Source: Agromyces badenianii | Lineage (GTDB): Bacteria; Actinomycetota; Actinomycetes; Actinomycetales; Microbacteriaceae | Length of the DNA: 64,000 nucleotides | Assembly: GCF_003070885.1 (NCBI RefSeq) | Contig: NZ_CP028913.1 | Span: forward strand, 1,798,001-1,862,000 | Reading direction: 5' to 3' | Part shown: piece after piece, positions 1-8,427 of the stretch | Layout: each line of letters begins with the position of its first letter | How positions within the stretch are numbered: position 1 is the first letter of the stretch | Made by a program: the position numbers and the translations under genes | The notes under the pieces: model-generated | Told to the model about the DNA's origin: nothing | Seen by the model: only the letters and a program-made list of their open reading frames with translations | The model's database searches: none

Positions 1-1896
1 TTCAGCCGCAAGAGCCTCGCGCAGTTCCTCGACGCCGACTACATCTTCGAGAAGACGAAGCAGGGCTTCGAGTACTTCGAGGCGAAGTTCGACGTGCCGT
101 ACCCGTTCGAGAAGTACGACCAGATGTTCGTGCCCGAGTACAACGCGGGCGCCATGGAGAACGCCGGCGCGGTGACCTTCACCGAGTTCTACGTGTTCCG
201 CTCGAAGGTGACCGACGCGGTGCGCGAGCGCCGGGTCGTGACGATCCTGCACGAGCTCGCCCACATGTGGTTCGGCGACCTCGTGACCATGAAGTGGTGG
301 AACGACCTGTGGCTGAACGAGTCGTTCGCCGAGTGGGCGTCGACGATCGCCACCGCCGAGGCCACCGAGTGGCACGAGGCGTGGACGACGTTCAACTCCA
401 TGGAGAAGAGCTGGGCCTACCGTCAAGACCAGCTGCCGTCGACGCACCCGGTCGTCGCGACGATCAACGACCTCGAAGACGTGCAGGTGAACTTCGACGG
501 CATCACCTACGCCAAGGGCGGTTCGGTGCTGAAGCAGCTCGTCGCGTGGGTCGGCGTCGAGGCCTTCTTCGCCGGCGTCTCGGCGTACTTCAAGAAGCAC
601 CAGTGGGGCAACACCACCCTCGCCGACCTGCTCGCCGAGCTCGAGACCGCGAGCGGCCGCGACCTGTCGGACTGGTCGGGGCTCTGGCTCGAGACGGCCG
701 GCGTCAACACGCTGCGCCCCGAGATCGAGACGGATGACTCGGGCACGATCGCCGCGTTCACGGTGCTGCAGTCGGCGCCCGCCGACTACCCGACGATCCG
801 CCCGCACCGCCTTGCGATCGGCTTCTACAACCTCACCGGCGGAAAGCTCGTGCGCGATCACCGGGTCGAGCTCGACGTCGACGGCGAGCGAACGGAGGTC
901 GCCGAGCTCGTCGGCCTCGCACGCCCCGACCTCGTGCTGCTGAACGACGACGACCTCGCCTACGCGAAGATCCGCCTCGACGACGCCTCGGAGCAGGTCG
1001 CGCTCGCGAACCTCTCCGAGATCGAGGACCCGCTGGCCCGCGCACTCGTGTGGAGCTCGATCTGGGACGCGACGCGCGACGCCGAGACGAGCGCGAGCGC
1101 CTACCTCGACCTCGTGCTCGGCAACATCGCGAGCGAGACCGAGTCGACGACGCTGCGCATCGTGCTCGCGAACGCCGTGCTGGCGGCGAGCGCCTACACC
1201 GCGCCCGAGCGCCGCACCGAGGCGCGTCGCCTCCTCGCCGACGGCTTCTGGCGCCTTGCGCAAGAGGCCGCGGCTGGCAGTGACGCGCAGTTCCAGTTCG
1301 TCATGAACTTCGCCGCCATCGCCGAGGCGGGTTCACACGTCGACGAACTCGCCGCGCTCGCCGACGGTTCCCTGGCGCTCGAGGGACTCGAGATCGACAC
1401 CGATCTCGGCTGGGAGCTGCTCATCGCCCTCGTCGCCGCCGGCCGCGCCGGCGACGCCGAGATCGACGCGCGTCTCGCCTCCGACAACACCGCGACGGGG
1501 CAGCAGTCGGCCGCGCACGCCCGGGCGGCGATCCAGACGCCCGAGGGCAAGGAACGTGCGTGGGCGTCGCTCATCGACGTCGACACCGCGACCAACACGG
1601 TCGTGCGAGAAACGGCAGAGGGCTTCCTGCGCAGCACCGACCCGGCTCTCCTCGAGGCCTTCGTCGAGCGCTACTTCGCGATGCTCGAAGACATCTGGGA
1701 GGCGCGCAGCTACGCGATCGCCGAGAAGCTCGTCGACGGGCTCTACCCGTCCCCGCTGGCGAGTCAGGCGCTCGCCGATGCGAGCCGCGCCTGGCTCGAG
1801 TCGCACCCCGACGTGCCGGCGCTGCGCCGCCTCGTCGTCGAACGCCTCGCCGGCATCGACCGTGCGCTCGCCGCACAGGCGCGCGACGCGCGGTAG
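1..1896 (+). CDS. pepN: Aminopeptidase N, M1 family (5' truncated by window edge)
   Basis: Cytosolic zinc aminopeptidase that removes N-terminal residues from peptides. The reading frame is open from base 1, so the N-terminal domain lies outside the window and 631 residues are visible. Counting from base 1, the exopeptidase motif GAMEN is at residues 50-54, and the zinc site HELAH at 84-88 is followed by the third ligand in NESF (Glu107), the classic HExxH-x18-E spacing. The remainder is the helical ERAP1-like C-terminal domain, ending in the ARDAR tail. A second, complete paralogue lies at 5810-8416 and the ABC/two-component genes sit between them. Family assignment is certain; substrate preference cannot be read. 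Confidence 0.96.
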   Translation, partial: FSRKSLAQFLDADYIFEKTKQGFEYFEAKFDVPYPFEKYDQMFVPEYNAGAMENAGAVTFTEFYVFRSKVTDAVRERRVVTILHELAHMWFGDLVTMKWWNDLWLNESFAEWASTIATAEATEWHEAWTTFNSMEKSWAYRQDQLPSTHPVVATINDLEDVQVNFDGITYAKGGSVLKQLVAWVGVEAFFAGVSAYFKKHQWGNTTLADLLAELETASGRDLSDWSGLWLETAGVNTLRPEIETDDSGTIAAFTVLQSAPADYPTIRPHRLAIGFYNLTGGKLVRDHRVELDVDGERTEVAELVGLARPDLVLLNDDDLAYAKIRLDDASEQVALANLSEIEDPLARALVWSSIWDATRDAETSASAYLDLVLGNIASETESTTLRIVLANAVLAASAYTAPERRTEARRLLADGFWRLAQEAAAGSDAQFQFVMNFAAIAEAGSHVDELAALADGSLALEGLEIDTDLGWELLIALVAAGRAGDAEIDARLASDNTATGQQSAAHARAAIQTPEGKERAWASLIDVDTATNTVVRETAEGFLRSTDPALLEAFVERYFAMLEDIWEARSYAIAEKLVDGLYPSPLASQALADASRAWLESHPDVPALRRLVVERLAGIDRALAAQARDAR

Positions 1897-1906
1897 TCCA
1901 CGCGAA

Positions 1907-1953
1907 TCAGGGCGGGTCGCCTGGTACCTCGGTACCATGGCGACCCGCCCTGA
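1907..1953 (+). terminator. Long hairpin after pepN (possible terminator)
   Basis: Near-perfect inverted repeat: 15 bp pair without error (starting TCAGGGCGGGTCGCC), then six more pairs after a one-base bulge, around a CTCG loop. It starts 11 nt after the pepN stop and ends 51 nt before the next gene. No T tract follows, so it is not a textbook intrinsic terminator; an operator or mRNA-stability element is possible. Confidence 0.5.
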
Positions 1954-1992
1954 ACCATTCGCAAGGCGGATGCCCCGGGCCGCCGCGATCCC

Positions 1993-1998
1993 TAGCGT
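1993..1998 (+). promoter_or_regulatory. Leaderless-type -10 (TAGCGT) for ABC ATPase
   Basis: TAGCGT ends 6 nt before the ATG at 2005 and there is no Shine-Dalgarno sequence. This places the expected transcription start on the start codon. Confidence 0.5.
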
Positions 1999-2004
1999 TG
2001 AAGC

Positions 2005-2916
2005 ATGATCACGGCAGAAGGGCTCGTCAAGCGCTACGGCGCGAAGACCGCCGTCAACGACATCAGCTTCACCGTCCGGCCCGGACAGGTCACCGGATTC
2101 CTCGGGCCGAACGGTGCCGGCAAGTCGACCACGATGCGCATGATCGTCGGACTCGATCGACCGAGCGGCGGGCACGTCACCGTGAACGGCAAGCCGTATG
2201 CCGAGCACCGTGCGCCGCTGCACGAAGTCGGCGCGCTCCTCGATGCCAAGGCCGTGCACACCGGGCGCAGTGCCTACAACCACCTGCTCGCGATGGCCGC
2301 CACGCACGGCATCGGCGCCGGCCGGGTGCGCGAGGTCATCGAACTCACCGGTCTCGACTCGGTCGCCCGCAAGCGCGTCGGCGGATTCTCGCTGGGCATG
2401 GGCCAGCGACTCGGCATCGCCGCGGCCATGCTCGGCGATCCGGCCACCCTGATCCTCGACGAGCCCGTCAACGGTCTCGACCCCGAAGGCGTGCTGTGGG
2501 TGCGCCAGTTCGTGCGCCACCTCGCCGCGGAGGGCCGCACGATCTTCCTGTCGTCGCACCTCATGAGCGAGATGGCGCTCACCGCCGACCACCTCATCGT
2601 GCTCGGTCGCGGCGAGATCATCGCCGACGCCCCCGTCGCCGACATCATCGCCGGCGGCACGCGCCCCCGCGTGCTCGTGCGCTCGCCGCACGCCTCGCAA
2701 CTGGCCGACCTGCTCGCCGCACCCGAGGTCGCCGTGGTGCGCTCCGAGGCGGGCCTGCTCGAGGTCACGGGCGTTGCGGCATCCGGAATCGGCGACCTCG
2801 CCGCCCAGCATGGATTCGCGGTCCATGAACTCACCCCGCTCAGCGCGTCGCTCGAGGAGGCCTACATGGCCCTGACCGCCGACGCCGTCGAATACCGCAC
2901 GGAGGCCGTCCGATGA
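2005..2916 (+). CDS. ABC transporter ATP-binding protein (exporter type)
   Basis: Energises the membrane partner encoded directly downstream. In 303 residues: Walker A GPNGAGKST at 34-42, a variant signature LGMGQ at 130-134, Walker B ending LDEP at 151-154, and an H-loop in LSSHLMSE. The C-terminal 80 residues resemble the regulatory tail of drug-efflux ATPases of the CcmA/DrrA class. The stop overlaps the permease start by 4 nt (ATGA), so the two are translationally coupled. Followed by a histidine kinase and response regulator, a common arrangement for efflux or envelope-stress modules in Gram-positive bacteria. Substrate unknown. The start is supported by the leaderless -10 at 1993. Confidence 0.93.
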   Translation: MITAEGLVKRYGAKTAVNDISFTVRPGQVTGFLGPNGAGKSTTMRMIVGLDRPSGGHVTVNGKPYAEHRAPLHEVGALLDAKAVHTGRSAYNHLLAMAATHGIGAGRVREVIELTGLDSVARKRVGGFSLGMGQRLGIAAAMLGDPATLILDEPVNGLDPEGVLWVRQFVRHLAAEGRTIFLSSHLMSEMALTADHLIVLGRGEIIADAPVADIIAGGTRPRVLVRSPHASQLADLLAAPEVAVVRSEAGLLEVTGVAASGIGDLAAQHGFAVHELTPLSASLEEAYMALTADAVEYRTEAVR

Positions 2917-3767
2917 CCACGATCACCCCGCCCCTGTCGCACCCCTCGCAGCGCGCCCGCTCCACCTCGCTGACGTTCGGCGGCGTGCTCCGCTCCGAGT
3001 GGATCAAGCTCCGCAGCCTCCGCTCGACGACGTGGTCGTACGCCATCGTCATCGCGATCTCGCTCGGCATGGCCCTCATCATGTCGCTCAGCACGAGCGA
3101 CGGGATGAACGGCGGCGCTGCCGCGTCCGGCGCGCCGGCCGAGCAGCAGGTCGGACTCCTCGTGCAGTCCTCGGTCTTCGGCGTCTACTTCGGCCAGCTC
3201 GTCGCCGGGGTGCTCGGGGTGCTCGTGATCAGCGGCGAGTACACGACCGGCATGATCCGGTCGACGCTCACCGCGGTACCGAAGCGGCTCCCGGCGCTCG
3301 CTGCCAAGGCAGCGGTGCTGTTCGCGTCGACCTTCGTCGTGGGACTCGTCGCGTTGCTCGGCGGGTATCTCGTCTCGTCGATCGTCCTCGCCGGCATCGG
3401 CGTCTCGGCGAGCCTCGGAGAGCCGGCCGCGTTCCTGCCACTCCTCGGCGGGGCGCTCTACCTCGCCCTGATCGCCGTGTTCGCGCTCGGCATCGGCACG
3501 ATGCTGCGCAGCAGCGCCGGCGGCATCGCGGCGGTGCTGGGCCTCATCCTGCTCGTGCCGACGGTGCTCCAGATGATCCCGGCCGAGTGGGCGCACGACC
3601 TCATCCCGTACCTGCTCTCGAGCGCGGGCATGAACATGTTCACTTCGACGACGGCGGAAGCGACCGCCGACGGGTTCGGCGTCTGGCTGAACCTCCTCAT
3701 CGTGCTCGGCTGGGTGGGGGCATCCATCGCCGGCGCCGCGGTGCTCCTGAAGCGACGGGACGCGTAG
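2913..3767 (+). CDS. ABC transporter permease (ABC-2 type)
   Basis: Membrane half of the exporter with the ATPase upstream (4-nt overlap). The 284-residue protein has about six hydrophobic segments: one after the N-terminal LRSEWIKLRSLRST motif typical of ABC-2 permeases, a large extracytoplasmic loop, then further segments to the C-terminal GAAVLLKRRDA. The 'EWIKLRS' element before the first membrane span is characteristic of NatB-like or lantibiotic-immunity-like permeases. It ends 10 nt before the kinase start, so the four genes may form one transcript; a possible kinase-specific -10 overlaps this stop codon. Substrate unknown. Confidence 0.9.
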   Translation: MTTITPPLSHPSQRARSTSLTFGGVLRSEWIKLRSLRSTTWSYAIVIAISLGMALIMSLSTSDGMNGGAAASGAPAEQQVGLLVQSSVFGVYFGQLVAGVLGVLVISGEYTTGMIRSTLTAVPKRLPALAAKAAVLFASTFVVGLVALLGGYLVSSIVLAGIGVSASLGEPAAFLPLLGGALYLALIAVFALGIGTMLRSSAGGIAAVLGLILLVPTVLQMIPAEWAHDLIPYLLSSAGMNMFTSTTAEATADGFGVWLNLLIVLGWVGASIAGAAVLLKRRDA

Positions 3768-3770
3768 AGT
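3765..3770 (+). promoter_or_regulatory. Leaderless-type -10 (TAGAGT) for histidine kinase
   Basis: TAGAGT reuses the TAG stop of the permease and ends 7 nt before the kinase ATG. No Shine-Dalgarno sequence is present. Confidence 0.4.
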
Positions 3771-3777
3771 CCAGTCC

Positions 3778-5073
3778 ATGACGGAAGCACCCCTCTCCCC
3801 CGACTACCCGGCTTCGGTAGTCGGGGGAGAACTCCGTCTCCCGAAGCCGCCCGGCGTCGTGCGCCAGTTCTGGGCGCGGCACCCGTGGTTCACCGACTCG
3901 CTGATCACCGCCCTGTACTTCGTCCCGACGCTCCTCGGGACCATCGCGACGATGTTCGCCTCGAACCCGCCACCGGCGTGGATCGCCGTCGCGCAGCTCC
4001 TCGCCGTCGTGGTGGCAGCTGCCGCGATCCTGCTGTTCCGGCGCCGACGGCCCTGGCTGCTCGTCTTCGTGGCGTGGCTCGTCTGCCTCGTGGTCTACCC
4101 GTTCGGGTCGACCGACGTGCTGCCGATGCTGCTCGCCCTCTACGCGCTCGCCGTCTACGGCTCCGCGCGCGCCGCCTGGATCGCGTTCGCCGGTTCGGTC
4201 GCCGTCGCCGCGGCCTCCTCGTACCTCGCCGTCTGGGCTCACGCCGGCGGCACCGTGGCCCCGTTCGGCGCGGACGCGCCGAGCTCCGCCTCGCAGTTCG
4301 CGGTGATCATGCTGATCGCGACCCTCATCGGCGTCACCGTCGGCAATCGCCGGCGGTACCTGAAGGCCCTCATCGAGCGGGCGCACGACCTGGCGCGGGA
4401 ACGGGACCAGCAGGCGCAGCTCGCAACGGCCCTCGAGCGATCGCGCATCGCACGCGAGATGCACGACATCGTCTCGCACAGCCTCACGGTCATGGTGACG
4501 CTCGCCGACGGCTCGGCGGCGACGATCGACCGGAACCCCGAACGGGCCGCCGAGGCGATGCGACACGTCGCCGAGACCGGTCGTGCGGCGCTCGTCGACA
4601 TGCGCCGCATGCTCGGTGTGCTCGCCGAACCCGGCACGTCGACCGAGTCGCTCGCGCCGCAACCGGGCACGGCGGCCCTTCCCGAGCTCGTCGAGCGGTT
4701 CCGTGCCGCCGGGCTTCCGGTGCAGCTCACCACGGCGGGCGCGCCGATCGGAGACCCCAACCTGCAGCTCACGGTCTATCGCATCGTGCAGGAGGGCCTG
4801 ACCAACGCCCTTCGCTACGCTGCGACGGCGCGCCTGGTCGATGTCGCCGTCAGCCACGCCGACGGCATCGTGCAGGTCGACGTGATCGACGATGCCGCCG
4901 CGGCGTCGACCTCGGGCGTCGTCGGCGGCGGTAACGGACTCGTCGGCATGCGAGAGCGCGTCGCCCTGTACGGCGGCGTGCTCGAAGCTGGGCCGGGCAC
5001 CGTGCGAGGCTGGAGATTGCACGCCGAACTGCGAGCCGACGAGGCGAGCCCGAACTCCGAGGATGTCGCATGA
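3778..5073 (+). CDS. Sensor histidine kinase, NarL/DesK class (HisKA_3)
   Basis: Membrane sensor kinase of a two-component system; its partner is the downstream regulator, which it overlaps by 4 nt. In 431 residues: an N-terminal region with about five to six hydrophobic segments (roughly 35-190), a short linker helix, the HisKA_3 dimerisation box REMHDIVSH with phospho-acceptor His229, and an HATPase domain with N-box (Asn343 in NALRY) and G-box GGGNGLVGM. There is no large extracellular sensor domain, typical of intramembrane-sensing kinases linked to ABC exporters. An exact 15-bp inverted repeat (3794-3830) lies inside the first 18 codons and could affect initiation or allow a later start. 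Signal unknown. Confidence 0.93.
   Translation: MTEAPLSPDYPASVVGGELRLPKPPGVVRQFWARHPWFTDSLITALYFVPTLLGTIATMFASNPPPAWIAVAQLLAVVVAAAAILLFRRRRPWLLVFVAWLVCLVVYPFGSTDVLPMLLALYALAVYGSARAAWIAFAGSVAVAAASSYLAVWAHAGGTVAPFGADAPSSASQFAVIMLIATLIGVTVGNRRRYLKALIERAHDLARERDQQAQLATALERSRIAREMHDIVSHSLTVMVTLADGSAATIDRNPERAAEAMRHVAETGRAALVDMRRMLGVLAEPGTSTESLAPQPGTAALPELVERFRAAGLPVQLTTAGAPIGDPNLQLTVYRIVQEGLTNALRYAATARLVDVAVSHADGIVQVDVIDDAAAASTSGVVGGGNGLVGMRERVALYGGVLEAGPGTVRGWRLHAELRADEASPNSEDVA
3794..3830 (+). repeat. Perfect 15-bp inverted repeat at the kinase 5' end
   Basis: Arms 3794-3808 and 3816-3830 are exact reverse complements separated by 7 nt. The repeat starts 16 nt after the kinase ATG. It can form a very stable RNA hairpin in the early coding region; role unknown (attenuator, operator or chance). 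Confidence 0.85.
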
Positions 5074-5774
5074 CCACCACCGCCCGACCGATCAGGGTCG
5101 CGATCGCCGACGATCAGTCGCTCGTGCGCGCCGGATTGCGCATGGTGCTCGAAGCCGAGTCCGATCTCGACGTCGTCGGCGAGGCATCCGACGGTCGCAG
5201 CGCCGTCGAACTCGTCGCCGCGCTCGAGATCGACGTCATGCTGATGGACGTGCGCATGCCGGGCGTCGACGGCATCGCGGCGACCGAGACGATCGCGGGC
5301 GGAAGCCGCCCGACCCGGGTCATCGTCTTGACGACCTTCGACCTCGACGACTACGCATTCGCCGCGATCCGGGCGGGTGCGAGCGGGTTCCTGCTGAAAG
5401 ACGCGCGACCCGCCGAACTCGTCGGCGCGATCCGCACGGTGCACGCCGGTGACGCCGCGCTCGCCCCGCGGGTGACGCGGCGCATGATCGAGCTCTTCGC
5501 GAGCGAGACGCCCCGCCATGGGGCGCCGCGCGAGTCGGCCGAGCTGGCCTCGCTCACCCCGCGGGAGCGCGAGATCCTCGTCGCCATCGCCGAAGGGCAG
5601 AGCAATCCCGAGATCGCGGCGCGCTTCGTGCTCTCGGAGTCGACGGTGAAGACCCATGTCGGCAGGGTGCTCCAGAAACTCGGCGCGCGCGACCGCGTGC
5701 AGCTCGTGATCTTCGCGTACGAGCACGGCCTGCTCGCCTCCCCGGCCTCCGGCACCGGCGCCGTGCATCGATAG
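5070..5774 (+). CDS. Response regulator, NarL/LuxR family
   Basis: DNA-binding partner of the upstream kinase. In 234 residues: an N-terminal receiver domain with acidic pair Asp14/Asp15, phospho-acceptor Asp60 in MLMDVRMPG, and the switch and lysine positions TTF...LLKD; then a C-terminal LuxR helix-turn-helix (about 163-225) with LTPREREIL and STVKTHVGRVL. The start overlaps the kinase stop (ATGA). The likely target is the adjacent ABC exporter, by analogy with similar cassettes; no operator could be identified. Confidence 0.95.
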   Translation: MTTTARPIRVAIADDQSLVRAGLRMVLEAESDLDVVGEASDGRSAVELVAALEIDVMLMDVRMPGVDGIAATETIAGGSRPTRVIVLTTFDLDDYAFAAIRAGASGFLLKDARPAELVGAIRTVHAGDAALAPRVTRRMIELFASETPRHGAPRESAELASLTPREREILVAIAEGQSNPEIAARFVLSESTVKTHVGRVLQKLGARDRVQLVIFAYEHGLLASPASGTGAVHR

Positions 5775-5809
5775 GCTGGCCGAGCGAACCCCGACCCGGA
5801 AGGCCACTG

Positions 5810-8416
5810 ATGCCCGCTGCCGACCTCACGCGAATCGAAGCCGAGGAGCGTGCCGCCACGGTGAGCGCGCCCGTCTACGGAATCGCGCTCGATCTCACCG
5901 GTGACGCCGAGACGTTCCGCTCCGAGACGACGGCCCGGTTTCGCGGCGTTCCCGGCGCTTCGACGTTCATCGAGGCGTGCACGGCCGAGGTGCACGAGAT
6001 CACGCTGAACGGACGACGCCTCGACCCGGCGGCCGTCAGCGACGGCACCCGCATCCGCCTCGACGACCTCGCCGACGAGAACGAGCTGCGCGTCGTATCG
6101 ACGAACACGTACACGAACACCGGCGAGGGGCTGCATCGCTTCGTGGACCCCGTCGACGACGCGACCTACCTCTACACGGAGTTCGCGGTCGCCGAGGCGA
6201 ACCGGGTCTTCGCCGTCTTCGACCAGCCCGATCTCAAGGCGTCGTTCACCTTCGCCATCACCGCGCCGGCGGCGTGGACGGTGCTGAGCAACGCGCCGAC
6301 GCCGGAACCCGCGCCTGCGGCTGCACCGGCGGCATCCGCTGCGCCTTCTGCGACGGCTCATGCCGGCGGGGTCGCGACGTGGTCGTTCGAGCCCGGCCCC
6401 GTCATCTCGAGCTACATCGTCGCGATCGTCGCCGGACCGTACGCGGCGTGGCACGGCTCCGCGCGCAGCATCGACGGCCGCGACATCCCGCTCGGTGTGC
6501 TGACCCGTGCTTCGCTCGCGCGGTACGCCGAGCCCGAGGTGATGTTCGGGCTCGTGCAGGCCGGGCTCGCCTTCTACGAGACGGCGTTCGGCGTGCCGTA
6601 CCCCTACGGCAAGTACGACCAGATCTTCGTGCCCGAGTACAACTGGGGCGCCATGGAGAACGTCGGCGCCGTCACGTTCAACGAGTCCTACCTGTTCCGC
6701 TCGCGCGTCTCCGACGCGCGGCGCGAGCAGCGTGCGATCGTCGTGCTGCACGAGCTCTCGCACATGTGGTTCGGCAATTCGGTCACGATGCGGTGGTGGA
6801 ACGACCTGTGGCTGAACGAGTCCTTCGCCACCTGGGCGTCGACCCTCGCGACCGCGGCGGTGACCGAGTTCACCGGCGTCTGGGCGACGTTCGCGAGCGA
6901 CGAGAAGACGCACGCGGCGGAGCAGGACCAGCTGCCGTCGACCCACCCGATCGTCGCCGAGATCGCGAACCTCGGCGACGTCGAGGTCAACTTCGACGCG
7001 ATCACCTACGACAAGGGCGCGTCGGTGCTGAAGCAGCTCGTCGCGTGGGTCGGCCTCGACGCGTTCCAGCGGGGCGTCGGCGCCTATCTCACCGCGCACG
7101 CCGGCGGCAACGCGACCCTCCGCGACCTGCTCGACGAGCTCGAGGCGGCCAGCGGCCGCGACCTCACGCGCTGGTCTGCGCTCTGGCTCGAGACCGCGGG
7201 GGTCAACACCCTGCGTGCCGAGATCGAGACGGATGCCTCGGGCACGATCACCGCCGCACGCATCCTGCAGAGCGCGGCACCGGCGCATCCGACGCTCCGC
7301 CCGCATCGGCTGGCGCTCGGCTGCTACGACCTCGGCGACGACGGTCTCGAGCGCACGCACCGCGTCGAGCTCGACATCGACGGCGCCGTGACCGAGGTGC
7401 CGGGGCTCGTGGGGCGGGTGCGCCCCGATCTGCTGCTCGTGAACGACGACGACCTCAGCTACGCGAAGGTTCGTCTCGACCCGGAGTCGCTCGAGGCGGC
7501 GATCCGGCACCTCCCGGCGCTCGGCGACCCGGTCGCCCGCGCCGTCGTGCTCGGTTCCGCGTGGGACACGCTGCGCGACGCGGAGATGCCGACCATCGAC
7601 TTCGTGCGCCTCGTGATCGGCAGCATCGGCCACGAGACGCAATCCGCCGCGCGCGGCCTCGCGCTCTCGCGGCTCGAACTCGCGATCGGGCGCTACCTCG
7701 CCGAGGAGCACCGCGAGCGGGTCGCCGCCGAGGCGGGCGACGCCGTCTGGGCGCTCGCCGAGCTCGCCGAAGCCGGGTCCGACACCCAGTTGCAGTTCGT
7801 GAAGGGCTTCACCCGCCTCGCCGCGACCGCGGCGCACGCCGATGTGCTCGGCAGCCTGCTCGACGGCTCGATCCGGCTCGCCGGCCTCGAGGTCGACCTC
7901 GACCTTCGCTGGGAGCTCGTGATCGCCCGGGCGTCGCTCGGGGCGGCGAGCGATGAGGAGATCGCCGATGCCCTCGCCCTCGACGACACCGCCAAGGGCC
8001 GCCTGCTCGCCGAGACCGCGCTGGCCGCACGCCCCGATCAGGCGGTGAAGGATGCCGCGTGGCGACGCGTCGCGACCGACGAGGCGTTGTCGAACGACCT
8101 CGCCCGCGCGATCGCCGACGGCTGGCAGCGCACGACCCAACCCGAGCTGCTCGCTCCGACCGCCCCCGAGTACTTCGCCTCGCTGCAGTCCGTCTGGCGC
8201 AGCCGCGGCTTCACGATGGCCTCGCTCATCGTGAAGCGGCTGTTCCCCGGTTCGTTCGTCTCACCCGAGCTCGCCGAGATGGCACGGACCTGGCTCGCCG
8301 AGAACCCCTCGCCTGCGCCGCTGCACCGATTGGTCTCCGAGCGTCTCGATGAGCTCGATCGGGCCATCGCCGCGCAGGCGCGGGATGCCAGCGAGCTCTC
8401 GGACGCGGCTCAGTAG
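5810..8416 (+). CDS. pepN: Aminopeptidase N, M1 family (second copy)
   Basis: Full-length M1 zinc aminopeptidase of 868 residues. The N-terminal beta domain is followed by GAMEN at 280-284 and the zinc site HELSH at 314-318 with third ligand Glu337 in NESF; a helical C-terminal domain follows. An insertion rich in Ala and Pro occurs near residue 170. The central region is clearly related to the gene at 1-1896 (shared WWNDLWLNESFA, DQLPSTHP and VLKQLVAWVG), so these are paralogues. A GGAAGG sequence 6 nt before the ATG is a good ribosome-binding site. It follows the response regulator by 35 nt and may be read through from it. Confidence 0.97.
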   Translation: MPAADLTRIEAEERAATVSAPVYGIALDLTGDAETFRSETTARFRGVPGASTFIEACTAEVHEITLNGRRLDPAAVSDGTRIRLDDLADENELRVVSTNTYTNTGEGLHRFVDPVDDATYLYTEFAVAEANRVFAVFDQPDLKASFTFAITAPAAWTVLSNAPTPEPAPAAAPAASAAPSATAHAGGVATWSFEPGPVISSYIVAIVAGPYAAWHGSARSIDGRDIPLGVLTRASLARYAEPEVMFGLVQAGLAFYETAFGVPYPYGKYDQIFVPEYNWGAMENVGAVTFNESYLFRSRVSDARREQRAIVVLHELSHMWFGNSVTMRWWNDLWLNESFATWASTLATAAVTEFTGVWATFASDEKTHAAEQDQLPSTHPIVAEIANLGDVEVNFDAITYDKGASVLKQLVAWVGLDAFQRGVGAYLTAHAGGNATLRDLLDELEAASGRDLTRWSALWLETAGVNTLRAEIETDASGTITAARILQSAAPAHPTLRPHRLALGCYDLGDDGLERTHRVELDIDGAVTEVPGLVGRVRPDLLLVNDDDLSYAKVRLDPESLEAAIRHLPALGDPVARAVVLGSAWDTLRDAEMPTIDFVRLVIGSIGHETQSAARGLALSRLELAIGRYLAEEHRERVAAEAGDAVWALAELAEAGSDTQLQFVKGFTRLAATAAHADVLGSLLDGSIRLAGLEVDLDLRWELVIARASLGAASDEEIADALALDDTAKGRLLAETALAARPDQAVKDAAWRRVATDEALSNDLARAIADGWQRTTQPELLAPTAPEYFASLQSVWRSRGFTMASLIVKRLFPGSFVSPELAEMARTWLAENPSPAPLHRLVSERLDELDRAIAAQARDASELSDAAQ

Positions 8417-8419
8417 ACT
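8414..8419 (+). promoter_or_regulatory. Leaderless-type -10 (TAGACT) for mscS
   Basis: TAGACT overlaps the pepN stop and ends 8 nt before the ATG at 8428. No Shine-Dalgarno sequence. Confidence 0.4.
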
Positions 8420-8427
8420 TTCACACC

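Noticed and set aside
1333..2826. Long minus-strand frame across the pepN end and the ABC ATPase
   Set aside because: It crosses the hairpin and opposes two genes with clear motifs; composition is typical of a shadow frame.
5351..8140. A very long open frame on the minus strand (over 900 codons) opposite the response regulator and second pepN
   Set aside because: It is the complement of two well-supported genes; GC-rich third positions remove stops from the opposite strand. Its translation is Arg/Glu/His-rich with no domain.
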